A stretch of DNA of 64,000 nt from Azohydromonas caseinilytica (GCF_012927045.1 NZ_JABBFW010000021.1:1-64000); one strand, 5' to 3'; shown: positions 16,460 through 25,302, numbered from the stretch's first letter. The notes: generated by a model from the letters alone, not told the origin. Made by a program: numbers and translations.

Positions 16460-16637
16460 GGGTCGATTCCGTGAATCCCCCGTCCCCTGACGAGGGAGGC
16501 CGCAGCGGCACTATTTCTCGAAAATGCCCCAATCCCTCAGGACATCAAAAGACCATGCGCGCTCCGGCTTGCTGACGGCCTTATTCGGCCGGGGCGGCAG
16601 GCTTTATAGGTTCAATTGTTTTCGAGATGTCGGCCCC

Positions 16638-16658
16638 TGTAACCAAACTTTGGTCACA
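16638..16658. promoter_or_regulatory. 21-base palindrome, possible operator
   Basis: TGT, A, ACCAAA, C, TTTGGT, C, ACA form a palindrome interrupted only at the two positions next to the ACCAAA/TTTGGT arms. It lies in the 286-base gap about 180 bases upstream of the HExxH gene and downstream of the nitronate monooxygenase gene. Symmetry suggests a dimeric repressor site; the partner is unknown. Confidence 0.4.
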
Positions 16659-16710
16659 TGCTCAGGCTTTCATGCCGCCCTTTTGGGGGAACCGTGAATT
16701 TGTCCTCAAT

Positions 16711-16737
16711 CGGCCGGCGGGGTGATGGCGCCGGCCG
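16711..16737 (-). terminator. GC-rich hairpin after the nitronate monooxygenase gene
   Basis: CGGCCGGCG at 16711-16719 pairs with CGCCGGCCG at 16729-16737 across a 9-base loop, just past the minus-strand stop at 16746. There is no clear U-tract, so it may be a 3' stabilising hairpin rather than an intrinsic terminator. Confidence 0.4.
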
Positions 16738-16745
16738 GTGCTCGC

Positions 16746-17798
16746 TTATTTGAAAAGAGCCTTCGTAATCTCCGCTGCTGACAGCTCCGCGCACCCGCTC
16801 ACGTTCTGCCCCGCCCACAGCGGCGAGAAATCTCCGGAGCCCTTTGCCTCGGCCTGCGCGCGCAACGGCGCGATGGCGGCGGTGGCGAGCGGGAAGGCGG
16901 GCGGCGCGTCCGACATCGGGCCCAGCTCGCGCATCACGCGGTTGACGATGCCGCGCGCCGGGCGGCCGGTGAAGAGATTGGTCAGCGCCGTGTGCGCTGC
17001 CGCCGGGCTCTTCAGCGCCGCGCGGTGCAGGGCGCTGGTGGTCGCTTCCTTGGACAGCAGGTAGGCCGTGCCCACCTGCACGCCGGCCGCGCCCAGCGCC
17101 ATGGCGGCGCGCACGCCTTGCGCGTCGGCGATGCCGCCGGCGGCGATCACCGGCACCCGTACCGCCTTCACCACCTGCGGCAGCAGCGCGAAGGTGCCGA
17201 CCTGGGTCGTGATGTCGTCAGTGAGGAACATGCCGCGGTGCCCGCCGGCCTCCAGGCCCATGGCGATGACGGCATCCACCCCGTGCGCTTCCAGCCAAAG
17301 GGCTTCTTCCACGGTGGTGGCGGAGGAAATCACCTTGGCGCCCCAGCTTTTCACCCGCTGCAGCAATGCCGGCGCGGGCAGCCCGAAATGGAAACTCACC
17401 ACCGGTGGCTTGAAATCCTCCAGCACGTCGGCGAATTCGGCGCTGAAGGGGGCGCGGCCGGCGCCGGCCGGAATTTCATCCGGATCGATGCCGAATTCGG
17501 CGTGATAGGGCGCCAGGGCGGTGCGCCAGCGCTGCTCGCGTGCGGCGTCGGGCGTGGGCGGCTGGTGGACGAAGAAATTGACGTTGTAGGGCCGGCGCGT
17601 GGCGGCGGTGAGGGTGAATAACTCCTCGTGCAGCGCCTCGGGCGTGAGCATGGCGCAGGGCACCGAGCCCAGGCCGCCGGCGTTGCACACGGCGATGGCG
17701 AGCGCGCTGTTCTGCACGCCGGCCATGGGGGCCTGGATCAGCGGAAATTGCAGGCCCAGCAGTTCGGCAAGGTTCATCTCGGCAGCCTCGGTGTTCAT
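16746..17798 (-). CDS. Nitronate monooxygenase family FMN enzyme
   Basis: The 350-residue TIM-barrel flavoprotein opens with NLAELLGLQFPLIQAPMAGVQN. It contains NVNFFVHQPP, VVSFHFGLPAP and VIAMGLEAGGHRGMF, the FMN-phosphate and active-site signatures of nitronate monooxygenase (2-nitropropane dioxygenase). VPVIAAGGIADAQGVRAAMALGAAGVQVGTAYL contributes the second phosphate loop. The family oxidises alkyl nitronates such as propionate-3-nitronate, giving detoxification in the cytoplasm. The start is taken at MNTEAAEMN; M at 17777 is an alternative and neither has a strong ribosome-binding site. It is divergent from the FAD-linked dehydrogenase with a 152-base shared upstream region. Confidence 0.88.
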   Translation of the reverse strand: MNTEAAEMNLAELLGLQFPLIQAPMAGVQNSALAIAVCNAGGLGSVPCAMLTPEALHEELFTLTAATRRPYNVNFFVHQPPTPDAAREQRWRTALAPYHAEFGIDPDEIPAGAGRAPFSAEFADVLEDFKPPVVSFHFGLPAPALLQRVKSWGAKVISSATTVEEALWLEAHGVDAVIAMGLEAGGHRGMFLTDDITTQVGTFALLPQVVKAVRVPVIAAGGIADAQGVRAAMALGAAGVQVGTAYLLSKEATTSALHRAALKSPAAAHTALTNLFTGRPARGIVNRVMRELGPMSDAPPAFPLATAAIAPLRAQAEAKGSGDFSPLWAGQNVSGCAELSAAEITKALFK

Positions 17799-17950
17799 GG
17801 GAGGACCGATTCTCACGCCGTGCCCGTGGGCCGGCGGCGCTGCCCTGGCGCCATGGCGCCGGCCCCGTCGCCGGAGCGCCATCGGGGGCGGCGTATATTG
17901 CCCGCCTCTCAAGGCCGGCCGCGGTCGCCGGCGTCATCACGGAGACCCCC

Positions 17951-19384
17951 ATGCTTCACCCGTCTTCCGAGCTTCCGGCCGCCGACCTGCTGCCCGTGGT
18001 GCGCCAGCGCCCGGTGCCGCAGGCGCTGATCGAAACCCTGCAGGCCCGCTTCGGCGCGCGCTGCTCCACCGCCCAGGCGGTGCGCGAGCAGCATGGCAGC
18101 GACGAGTCCGCCTTCACCGTGCCACCGCCCGCGGCGGTGGTGTTCGCCCAGAGCAGCGCCGAGGTGGCGGAAGTGGTGGACCTGTGCAGCCAGCACGAGG
18201 TGCCGCTCATTCCCTACGGTGCCGGCTCCTCGCTGGAAGGGCATCTGCTGGCGGTGCAGGGCGGCATCAGCCTGGACCTCTCGCGCATGGACCAGGTGCT
18301 GTCCATCGACGCCGAAGATCTCACCGTCACCGTGCAGCCCGGCATCACGCGCAAGCGGCTCAACGACGAGCTGAAGTCCACCGGCCTGTTCTTCCCCATC
18401 GACCCCGGCGCCGATGCCTCCATCGGCGGCATGTGCGCCACGCGCGCCTCGGGCACCAACGCCGTGCGCTACGGGACCATGCGCGAGAACGTGCTGGCGC
18501 TGGAGGTCGTGACCGCGGACGGGAAGATCATTCGCACCGGCACCCGCGCCCGCAAGAGCAGCGCCGGCTACGACCTGACGCGGCTGATGGTGGGCAGCGA
18601 GGGCACGCTGGGCGTGATCACCGAGATCACGTTGCGGCTGTACCCATTGCCCGAGGCCGTGTCGGCGGCGGTGTGCTCCTTCCCGAGCATCGAGGCCGCG
18701 GTGCGCACCGTCATCCAGATCATCCAGCTCGGCGTGCCCATCGCCCGCGTGGAGCTGATCGACGCCAACACGGTGCGCATGGTCAACGCCCACTCCAAGC
18801 TGGGCCTGCGCGAGGAGCCCATGCTGCTGATGGAGTTCCACGGCTCGCCCGCGGGCGTGAAGGAGCAGGCCGAGACCGTGCAGGAGATCGCGGCCGAGTT
18901 CGGCGGCCAGGCCTTCGAGTGGGCCAGCACGCCCGAGGAGCGCACGCGGCTGTGGACGGCGCGGCACAACGCCTACTTCGCGGCAATTCAGTCGCGGCCC
19001 GGCTGCCGCGTCATCTCCACCGACACCTGCGTGCCCATCTCGCGCCTGGCCGACTGCCTGCTCGATTCTGTGGCTGAGGTGGACGCCTCCGGGCTGCCGT
19101 ACTTCCTGGTCGGGCATGTTGGCGACGGCAATTTCCACTTCGGTTACCTCATCGACCCCGACAGCGCCGAGGAGCGCACCCGCGCCGAGGCGCTCAACCA
19201 CCAGCTCGTGCGCCGCGCGCTCCAGCTCGATGGCACCTGCAGCGGCGAGCACGGCGTGGGGCTGCACAAGATGGGCTTCCTGGTCGAGGAAGCGGGCGCG
19301 GGCGCGGTGGAGCTGATGCGCACCGTCAAGCGCGCGCTCGACCCGAAGAACATCCTCAATCCCGGGAAGATTTTTGAGCTTTGA
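17951..19384 (+). CDS. FAD-linked D-2-hydroxyacid dehydrogenase (D-lactate dehydrogenase/GlcD-like)
   Basis: The 477-residue VAO-type flavoprotein has an FAD-binding PCMH domain at about 60-240. LIPYGAGSSLEGHLLAVQGG and GADASIGGMCATRASGTNAVRYG are typical of this domain. The C-terminal FAD-oxidase domain contains YFLVGHVGDGNFHFGYL, and CSGEHGVGLHKMGFL supplies conserved active-site histidines. The pattern fits cytochrome-linked D-lactate dehydrogenase, the glycolate oxidase subunit GlcD, or D-2-hydroxyglutarate dehydrogenase. A single-subunit gene without glcE/glcF beside it favours a D-lactate dehydrogenase. Electrons pass to the respiratory chain at the inner membrane face. The substrate cannot be fixed from sequence. 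Confidence 0.87.
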   Translation: MLHPSSELPAADLLPVVRQRPVPQALIETLQARFGARCSTAQAVREQHGSDESAFTVPPPAAVVFAQSSAEVAEVVDLCSQHEVPLIPYGAGSSLEGHLLAVQGGISLDLSRMDQVLSIDAEDLTVTVQPGITRKRLNDELKSTGLFFPIDPGADASIGGMCATRASGTNAVRYGTMRENVLALEVVTADGKIIRTGTRARKSSAGYDLTRLMVGSEGTLGVITEITLRLYPLPEAVSAAVCSFPSIEAAVRTVIQIIQLGVPIARVELIDANTVRMVNAHSKLGLREEPMLLMEFHGSPAGVKEQAETVQEIAAEFGGQAFEWASTPEERTRLWTARHNAYFAAIQSRPGCRVISTDTCVPISRLADCLLDSVAEVDASGLPYFLVGHVGDGNFHFGYLIDPDSAEERTRAEALNHQLVRRALQLDGTCSGEHGVGLHKMGFLVEEAGAGAVELMRTVKRALDPKNILNPGKIFEL

Positions 19385-19450
19385 GCTGGGGGCCGTACTG
19401 CTGTTTGGAGAACAGTAGACGGCTCAGTCAATGCGGTTTGTGTTGACGTC

Positions 19451-19458
19451 GTATATAC
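19451..19458. promoter_or_regulatory. GTATATAC palindrome in the toxin-antitoxin promoter
   Basis: GTATATAC follows a TTGACG -35-like hexamer (19443-19448), about 50 bases upstream of the antitoxin start. Antitoxins of this class repress their own promoter, so it could be part of the operator. Evidence is limited to symmetry and position. Confidence 0.35.
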
Positions 19459-19505
19459 AAGCGGCAATCATGTCCAGCTTGAAAACCGAAGCTGCGGAGG
19501 TTCCC

Positions 19506-19778
19506 ATGCCGGGTGCATCAACGACCACCATCAACGTGCGCGCCCCGGAAGAGGTACGCGAGCTCATCGACCGAGCAGCGGCCCTGTCCGGGAAGACGCG
19601 CACCGATTTCATGTTGGAAGCCTCCTCGGAGAAGGCGCGCCAAGTGCTGCTGGACCAGACCTTGTTCCAGCTCGACGAAGCGCAGTTCCAAGCTTTCGAA
19701 GCGTTGATGTCGGCGCCGTTGAAAGACAACGAGGCCGTGCGCCGTTTGCTGTCCACGCGTGCACCGTGGGAGCAGTGA
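19506..19778 (+). CDS. DUF1778 (ribbon-helix-helix) antitoxin
   Basis: The 90-residue protein opens STTTINVRAPEEVRELIDRA, the N-terminal beta strand and first helix of the DUF1778 ribbon-helix-helix family. KTRTDFMLEASSEKARQVLLDQ follows, then a C-terminal tail (LFQLDEAQFQAFEALMSAP) that wraps the partner toxin. The family neutralises GNAT acetyltransferase toxins. The start at 19506 has CGGAGG eight bases upstream; an ATG at 19470 would add 12 residues. Its stop overlaps the start of the GNAT gene in a GTGA arrangement, indicating translational coupling. Lower GC than neighbours suggests acquisition by transfer. Confidence 0.87.
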   Translation: MPGASTTTINVRAPEEVRELIDRAAALSGKTRTDFMLEASSEKARQVLLDQTLFQLDEAQFQAFEALMSAPLKDNEAVRRLLSTRAPWEQ

Positions 19779-20257
19779 GTCATCCGGCGCTCAGCGCACC
19801 GGCCCCCATCTCGCCGCAGCACGACGTCTCCAATTTCGCCTGTGAGCATTCCGAGCTGACGACATGGCTGCAGCGCCGGGCATTGGCCAACCATGTCGCT
19901 GGTGGCTCGAAGACTTATGTCGTCTGTGCCGGGTCCCAGGTCGTGGGCTATTACGCGTTGGCTGCGGGAGCGGTCGAACCTGGCGTCGCGACGGGCGCAC
20001 TGCGGCGCAACATGCCCAAACCAATTCCAGTCGTCGTGCTGGGCCGCTTGGCCGTGCACAAGGACTGGGGCGGGCAGGGTATCGGTACGGGCTTGCTCAA
20101 GGATGCGGTTTCACGCGCTCTTCAGGCGGCTGAAATCGTGGGCATGCGAGCCATGCTGTGCCATGCCATCGACGAAAAGGCCAAGGCTTTCTATTTGCGG
20201 CATGGCTTCGTTGTTTCCCCCGCCGAGCCTTTGACGGTCATGCTGGGCCTTCGTTAA
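19775..20257 (+). CDS. GNAT acetyltransferase toxin (AtaT/TacT-like)
   Basis: The protein is about 160 residues from the GTG at 19775, which overlaps the antitoxin stop; an upstream GTG at 19766 is possible. ISPQHDVSNFACEHSELTTW and LQRRALANH are typical of the toxin N-terminus, followed by YYALAAGAVE. The acetyl-CoA P-loop region reads VLGRLAVHKDWGGQGIGTGL, and FYLRHGFVVSP is near the C-terminus. Relatives acetylate the amino group of charged tRNAs and block translation. The DUF1778 partner directly upstream makes a type II toxin-antitoxin module the best reading. Which aminoacyl-tRNA is targeted cannot be told. Confidence 0.87.
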   Translation: MSHPALSAPAPISPQHDVSNFACEHSELTTWLQRRALANHVAGGSKTYVVCAGSQVVGYYALAAGAVEPGVATGALRRNMPKPIPVVVLGRLAVHKDWGGQGIGTGLLKDAVSRALQAAEIVGMRAMLCHAIDEKAKAFYLRHGFVVSPAEPLTVMLGLR

Positions 20258-20351
20258 GCCTGACCAAGCTCAAACCCACACTCTCCCGACCAAGCAGCGG
20301 CCCATTGAGTCTTCCGTCTTTTCCTGCAGTTCACCCCTGAGTTCTCGCGCC

Positions 20352-21476
20352 ATGAATCAACGCATCGACGACCCCCTGCACGACCACGAAGCCGGCAACG
20401 CCGACAGCACGCAGGACCTCACCCGCATCGACGACGTGCGCATCCGCGCCGTGCGTCCGCTGATCTCGCCGGCGCTGCTGCTGGACGAGCTGCCGGTGTC
20501 CGACCCCGCCCAGGCGGTGGTGGAAGCCGCGCGCGAGGACATCGCCGACGTGCTGCGCGGCCAAGACGACCGGCTGCTGGTCGTCGTCGGCCCGTGCTCC
20601 ATCCACGACCGCGAGCAGGCCGTCGAGTACGCGCAGCGCCTCAAGGGCCTGGCCGAGGAGCTGCAGGGCCAGCTGCTGGTGGTGATGCGGGTGTACTTCG
20701 AGAAGCCGCGCACCACCGTGGGCTGGAAGGGCTACATCAATGACCCGCGCCTGGACGGCAGCTTCAGGATCAACGAGGGCCTGCGCAAGGCGCGCGAGCT
20801 GCTGCTGGAGATCTCCACGCTGGGCCTGCCCTGCGGCACCGAGTTCCTGGACCTGCTGAGCCCGCAGTACATCGCCGACCTGGTGAGCTGGGGCGCCATC
20901 GGCGCGCGCACCACCGAGAGCCAGAGCCACCGCCAGCTGGCCTCGGGCCTGAGCTGCCCGGTGGGCTTCAAGAACGGCACCGACGGCGGCATCCAGGTGG
21001 CGGTGGACGCGCTGCAGGCCGCGCGCGCCTCGCACGCCTTCATGGGCATGACCAAGATGGGCCAGGCCGCCATCTTCGAGACGCGCGGCAATGAGGATTG
21101 CCACGTCATCCTGCGCGGCGGCTCGCGCGGCCCCAACTACGACGCCGCCAGCATCGACGCCAGCTGCGAGGCGCTGCGCAAGGCGGGCCTGCGCGAGACG
21201 CTGATGGTGGACTGCTCGCACGCCAACTCCGCCAAGCAGCACCGGCGCCAGATCGAGGTGGCCGACGACATCGCCGCGCGCATCGCCGCGGGCGAGCGCC
21301 GCATTGCCGGGCTGATGATCGAGAGCCACCTGGAGGAGGGCCGACAGGACTTGCAGCCCGGCGTGGCGCTGCAGCGCGGCGTGTCCATCACCGACGCGTG
21401 CATCGGCTGGGCCCAGACCGCCGGCGTGCTGCGCCGGCTGGCCGACGCGGTGCAGGCGCGGCGCGGCGGCGTTTGA
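20352..21476 (+). CDS. 3-deoxy-7-phosphoheptulonate (DAHP) synthase, class I
   Basis: The 374-residue enzyme of the AroF/AroG/AroH family condenses phosphoenolpyruvate with erythrose 4-phosphate at the head of the shikimate pathway. VVVGPCSIHDREQAVEYA holds the metal ligand Cys82, and RTTVGWKGYINDPRLDGSF is the PEP-binding stretch. GARTTESQSHRQLASG, GFKNGTDGG and VDCSHANSAKQH complete the active site. The N-terminal extension before residue 30 resembles the feedback-regulated E. coli enzymes; which aromatic amino acid inhibits it cannot be decided. It appears monocistronic; the BLUF gene starts 75 bases after its stop on the same strand. Confidence 0.94.
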   Translation: MNQRIDDPLHDHEAGNADSTQDLTRIDDVRIRAVRPLISPALLLDELPVSDPAQAVVEAAREDIADVLRGQDDRLLVVVGPCSIHDREQAVEYAQRLKGLAEELQGQLLVVMRVYFEKPRTTVGWKGYINDPRLDGSFRINEGLRKARELLLEISTLGLPCGTEFLDLLSPQYIADLVSWGAIGARTTESQSHRQLASGLSCPVGFKNGTDGGIQVAVDALQAARASHAFMGMTKMGQAAIFETRGNEDCHVILRGGSRGPNYDAASIDASCEALRKAGLRETLMVDCSHANSAKQHRRQIEVADDIAARIAAGERRIAGLMIESHLEEGRQDLQPGVALQRGVSITDACIGWAQTAGVLRRLADAVQARRGGV

Positions 21477-21551
21477 TCTCCATCAGCGTCGCGGCGGAAA
21501 CGCGCCGCGATGCTGTGCGCCCTTGAGGCATATCGGAGCAAAGGTCCCGCC

Positions 21552-21992
21552 ATGGCGCTCTACCAGGTGATCTATCTCAGCATGGTGTCCGGCGAGGCGC
21601 CGACGCGCGCCGAGCTGCAGTCGCTGCTGGAGGAGTCGGTGCGGCACAACGAGGCCGCGGGCATCACCGGGCTGCTGCTGTACGCCCATGGCGGCTTCAT
21701 GCAGCTCGTCGAGGGCAAGGAAGCGGCGGTGAAGGCGCTGTACGCGCGCATCCGCGAGGACGAGCGCCATTGCCGCATCACCAAGCTGCTGGAAGGGCCC
21801 ATCGAGGAGCGCTCCTTTCCGGAATGGGCCATGGCCTGCGTCTTCCCGGACGACGACGGCAGTGACCTGCCCCCCGAGTTGCTGCGCTACCTGCACCCCG
21901 GCTTCGACGCGGAGCGGCTGCGGGCGCGTCCGGGCCTGGCGCTGCAGCTGCTCAGCCACTACAGCCACAACAACGGCCTGGTGGCCGCCTGA
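21552..21992 (+). CDS. Short BLUF-domain blue-light photoreceptor
   Basis: The 146-residue single-domain protein matches BLUF flavin photosensors. YQVIYLSMVSG places the photoactive Tyr at position 8, VRHNEAAGITGLLLY holds the flavin-contacting Asn33, and GGFMQLVEG has the key Gln51. A semi-conserved Trp lies at 92 (FPEWAM). FAD is bound and blue light reorganises the Tyr-Gln hydrogen bonds. About 50 residues after the core form the C-terminal cap, and no output domain is fused, so it must act through a partner protein. It lies 9 bases before the cupin gene, so a co-transcribed partner is possible. The upstream ATG at 21510 is a less likely start. Confidence 0.92.
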   Translation: MALYQVIYLSMVSGEAPTRAELQSLLEESVRHNEAAGITGLLLYAHGGFMQLVEGKEAAVKALYARIREDERHCRITKLLEGPIEERSFPEWAMACVFPDDDGSDLPPELLRYLHPGFDAERLRARPGLALQLLSHYSHNNGLVAA

Positions 21993-22001
21993 GGGAAGCG
22001 C

Positions 22002-22490
<489 letters not shown>

Positions 22491-22517
22491 GTCCAGTGGG
22501 CGCGGGCGGGCTGCCCG

Positions 22518-23198
22518 CTACTTCAGCACCCACGTCACCGCATCGCTCGCCACCTCCGGCGGCACCTCGTGCCCGCCGTTGAACTCCAGATACGTCACGT
22601 CCACGCCCACGCCGCGCAGCCCCGGCACGATGCGGCGGCTGCAGGGCCCGATGGGCAGCACCGCGTCGCCGGTGCCGTGCGCGATGAACACCGCCACGTT
22701 CGGCGTCTGCCCCGGCGCGCGCGGCACGAAGCCCGGCGACAGCGCCAGGGCGCGCGGGAACAGCTCCGCGTTGGCCAGCGCCAGGCCCAGGGCGTAGGAC
22801 GCGCCGTCGGAAAAGCCGCCCACCGCCAGGTGCGCCGCGTCCACGCGATAGCGCGCGAACAGCCAGGCCAGCGCGGCGTCGATGGCCGCCACGTCCGGGC
22901 CCCAGTCGCCGCGCAGCGCGTCCCAGGTGGAGCCTTGCGACACCGGCGCCAGCACCAGCAGCCCGCGGTGGCTGGCGAAGGGCTCCAGCAGCGAGCCGCC
23001 CTGCGCGGCGCTGCCGCCGGCGCCATGCAGCATCACCGCCAGCGGCGCGGGCGTGTCGGCGCACCAGCCCACGGGCACGTGCAGCGCCATCGGGCGGGTG
23101 GCGGCGTCGAGGTCCAGGCGGTGCAGGCCCACGGCAGCCTCGTGGGCCAGGGGCGGAGCGTCGCAGGGGCGGGCGGACAGGCGGGCGCGGTCAGGCAT
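22518..23198 (-). CDS. Alpha/beta hydrolase (phospholipase/carboxylesterase or Lpq-like)
   Basis: The 226-residue protein has the oxyanion-hole region as LAVMLHGAGGSAAQG near residue 55 and the nucleophile elbow GFSDGASYALGLALA near 125. The acid follows in FIAHGTGDAVLPI and the His in the NGGHEVPPEV segment. This is the layout of the LpqC/dienelactone-type serine esterases. There is no signal peptide. The start ATG at 23198 lies 69 bases past the stop of the upstream oxidoreductase gene, so the two may be co-transcribed. The true substrate is unknown. Confidence 0.8.
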   Translation of the reverse strand: MPDRARLSARPCDAPPLAHEAAVGLHRLDLDAATRPMALHVPVGWCADTPAPLAVMLHGAGGSAAQGGSLLEPFASHRGLLVLAPVSQGSTWDALRGDWGPDVAAIDAALAWLFARYRVDAAHLAVGGFSDGASYALGLALANAELFPRALALSPGFVPRAPGQTPNVAVFIAHGTGDAVLPIGPCSRRIVPGLRGVGVDVTYLEFNGGHEVPPEVASDAVTWVLK

Positions 23199-23266
23199 GG
23201 GCCCGCTCGAGCAACCCGAAGGCCCGTCCGCCTGCGTCCGTTCCCAGGGTGGCCCGGGCCGTTCCC

Positions 23267-24274
23267 TCAAATGGAGACACAGATCTTCCCGAAATGCGCG
23301 CCGGCGCCCTGGTGCCGGAAGGCGTCGGCCAAGTCGGCCAGCGCGAACGTGCGGTCGATCACCGGCCGCAGCCCGGTGGCCTCCAGCGCGGCGACGAAGT
23401 CCTGCTGCATGCGGCGGCTGCCCACGATCATCCCCTGCAGCCGCGCCTGCTTGGCCATCAGCGCCGCAGTGGGAATCTCGCCGCCCATGCCGGTGAGCAC
23501 GCCGATGAGCGCGATGTGCCCGCCCACGCGCACCGCCTCGATGGACTGCGCCAGCGTGGCCGGGCCGCCCACCTCCACCACGTGGTCCACGCCCAGGCCG
23601 CCGGTCCACTCGCGCGCCAGGGGGCCCCAATCGGCGTGCCGGCGGTAGTTGATGCCGTGGTCGGCGCCCAGGGCGCGCAGCCGCTCCAGCTTCTCGTCGG
23701 AGGAGGAGGTGGCGACCACGCGCGCGCCCATGGCCTTGGCCAGCTGCAGCGCGAACACCGACACGCCGCCGCTGCCCTGCACCAGCACCGTGTCGCCGGC
23801 CTTCAGCCGGCCCTCGACCACCAGCGCGCGCCAGGCGGTGAGGCCGGCGGTGGTGAGCGTGGCGGCCTCCTGGTGGCTGTAGCCGCGCGGCGCGCGGGTG
23901 AACCAGGTGGCCGGGACGACCACGGCCTCGCGCGCGTAGCCGTCCACGCCGTCGCCGGGCACGGTGGCGAAGTTGCCCAGGCGCGCCGGGCCTTCCAGCC
24001 AGGTCGGGAAGAAGCCCGACACCACCGCGTCGCCCACGGCGAATTCCGTGACGCCGTCGCCCAACGCCTCCACCACGCCGGCGCCGTCAGACATCGGGAT
24101 GCGGCCGTCGGCGGTCGGGATGGCGCCCAGCGCCACGGCGTAGTCGTGGTAGTTGAGCGAGCTGGCGTGCAGCCGCACGCGGACCTGCCCCGCGCCGGGC
24201 GCGCCGGGGTCGGGCAGGTCCACGGCCTGGAGGCGGTCCAGGCCGCCGGGGGCGCGCAGGGTGATGGCTTTCAT
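23267..24274 (-). CDS. NADPH:quinone reductase / zinc-independent MDR-type alcohol dehydrogenase
   Basis: This 335-residue medium-chain dehydrogenase has a GroES-like N-terminal domain (VRVRLHASSLNYHDYAVALG) and a Rossmann domain. In the latter, VLVQGSGGVSVFALQLAKAMGA carries the nucleotide-binding glycines and ATSSSDEKLERLRALGADH follows. It lacks the structural-zinc cysteine cluster of classical alcohol dehydrogenases, as in quinone oxidoreductase and zinc-type-like relatives annotated as NAD(P)-dependent alcohol dehydrogenases. It is probably a cytosolic NADPH-dependent reductase of quinones or enones. The hydrolase gene follows on the same strand. Confidence 0.85.
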   Translation of the reverse strand: MKAITLRAPGGLDRLQAVDLPDPGAPGAGQVRVRLHASSLNYHDYAVALGAIPTADGRIPMSDGAGVVEALGDGVTEFAVGDAVVSGFFPTWLEGPARLGNFATVPGDGVDGYAREAVVVPATWFTRAPRGYSHQEAATLTTAGLTAWRALVVEGRLKAGDTVLVQGSGGVSVFALQLAKAMGARVVATSSSDEKLERLRALGADHGINYRRHADWGPLAREWTGGLGVDHVVEVGGPATLAQSIEAVRVGGHIALIGVLTGMGGEIPTAALMAKQARLQGMIVGSRRMQQDFVAALEATGLRPVIDRTFALADLADAFRHQGAGAHFGKICVSI

Positions 24275-24441
24275 TGGGGGTGCTCTGGGCTGGTTGATGG
24301 GGGGGCAAGGCTAACGCGGCCGGCGCTGGCGTCCGGCGGGGCCGGGGTGTTCAGTTAAACCGGGGCGAGGGCCTTTGGGTGTGGAATGAGCGTTCCGGAC
24401 GGCATGAGCCCGTCATTCAGGCGAGTCCTCAGGGAGGCGGT

Positions 24442-24939
24442 GTGAACAGGAAATCCAAGGGTTTGCTGGTTTGCGGCCTGGCGTTGGCCTCGATGGCCTG
24501 GGCCGAGGCGGCCGGCCTCTGCGCTGCAGGAGAAACGGCCTTCTTCGCCTGCCAGACCTCAAGAGGCCGGCACATCGCCCTGTGCGGCCGGCTGCCCGAA
24601 AAAGAATTGCAATACCGCTTTGGCCTGGAGCATCACATCGAGTTCCAGTTTCCCGAAGACAAGAACCTGGGCATGGACGAATTTCTCTTCGCTCACTATT
24701 CCCGTTATCAAACCAACCGCTTCGAGATTCGATTCACGAATCGCGGCACGGACTACACGCTGTTCGACTACGACGAAGAGGATGGCGAGCGACGGTCCGG
24801 CGTGCGGGTGGCGACGCCGGATGGCCGGGTGCGCGATCTGAAATGCGCCGGCCCTCTGACCAACCGGCTGGGTGAGCTGAAGGAAGTACTGCGTTGCGAT
24901 CCCGACAACGCGTTGAACCTGATGAGAGACTGCCCGTGA
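24442..24939 (+). CDS. Exported hypothetical protein
   Basis: The 165-residue protein from a GTG start has an AGGGAGG ribosome-binding site. Residues 1-22 form a signal peptide (RKSKGLLVCGLALASMAWAEA). The mature part contains cysteines in LCAAGETAFFACQT, ALCGR, DLKCAGP, LRCDPD and RDCP, suggesting disulfides in the periplasm. Beta-rich, charged stretches (HIEFQFPEDKNLGMDEFLFA and NRFEIRFTNRGTDYTLFDYD) give no family I recognise. Codon use is less GC-rich than average. It is convergent with the DUF433 gene; a short CTGCCC-GTGA-GGGCAG hairpin sits at its stop codon. Confidence 0.65.
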   Translation: MNRKSKGLLVCGLALASMAWAEAAGLCAAGETAFFACQTSRGRHIALCGRLPEKELQYRFGLEHHIEFQFPEDKNLGMDEFLFAHYSRYQTNRFEIRFTNRGTDYTLFDYDEEDGERRSGVRVATPDGRVRDLKCAGPLTNRLGELKEVLRCDPDNALNLMRDCP

Positions 24940-24966
24940 GGGCAGAGGCACGGCTGTCAACGACGA

Positions 24967-25302
24967 TCATTCGCGGCCTTCGCGTTTGAAAGCCTCGATA
25001 TCTGCTGCCTCGAAATCCTTGCCGGCCAGGGCGGCGCGCAATTCACGGGCACGGGCCAGTCTCTGTCGGGCATCGATTGTTCTGGGCAGCAGCTCGATGC
25101 GTTTCACCTGCGCCAGCCGGGCGGCGTAGGCCAGCACGGCCTGGATGTCCTGCGGCTCCAGGTCTTCGTAATCCGCCAGGATCTCCTGAGGCGTCATGCC
25201 CGCGGACAGCCACTCCAGCACGGTTTCGACCGGATAGCGCAGGCCGCGCACGCAAGGCTTGCCGTGGCAGATGGCGGGATCGATGGTGATGCGTTCAAGC
25301 AT
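24967..25302 (-). CDS. DUF433 antitoxin-like protein without visible toxin
   Basis: The 111-residue protein starts MLERITIDPAICHGKPCVRG, the hallmark of DUF433. GLRYPVETVLEWLSAGMTPQ and EILADYEDLEPQDIQAVLAY form the helix-turn-helix-like core. The C-terminal 40 residues are charged and helical and would contact a partner. DUF433 genes usually sit just upstream of a DUF5615 PIN-like ribonuclease toxin. Here the downstream side holds only a 27-base gap and then a convergent unrelated gene. It is therefore an orphan antitoxin, or its toxin has been lost. The start at 25302 gives the standard family N-terminus. Confidence 0.82.
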   Translation of the reverse strand: MLERITIDPAICHGKPCVRGLRYPVETVLEWLSAGMTPQEILADYEDLEPQDIQAVLAYAARLAQVKRIELLPRTIDARQRLARARELRAALAGKDFEAADIEAFKREGRE

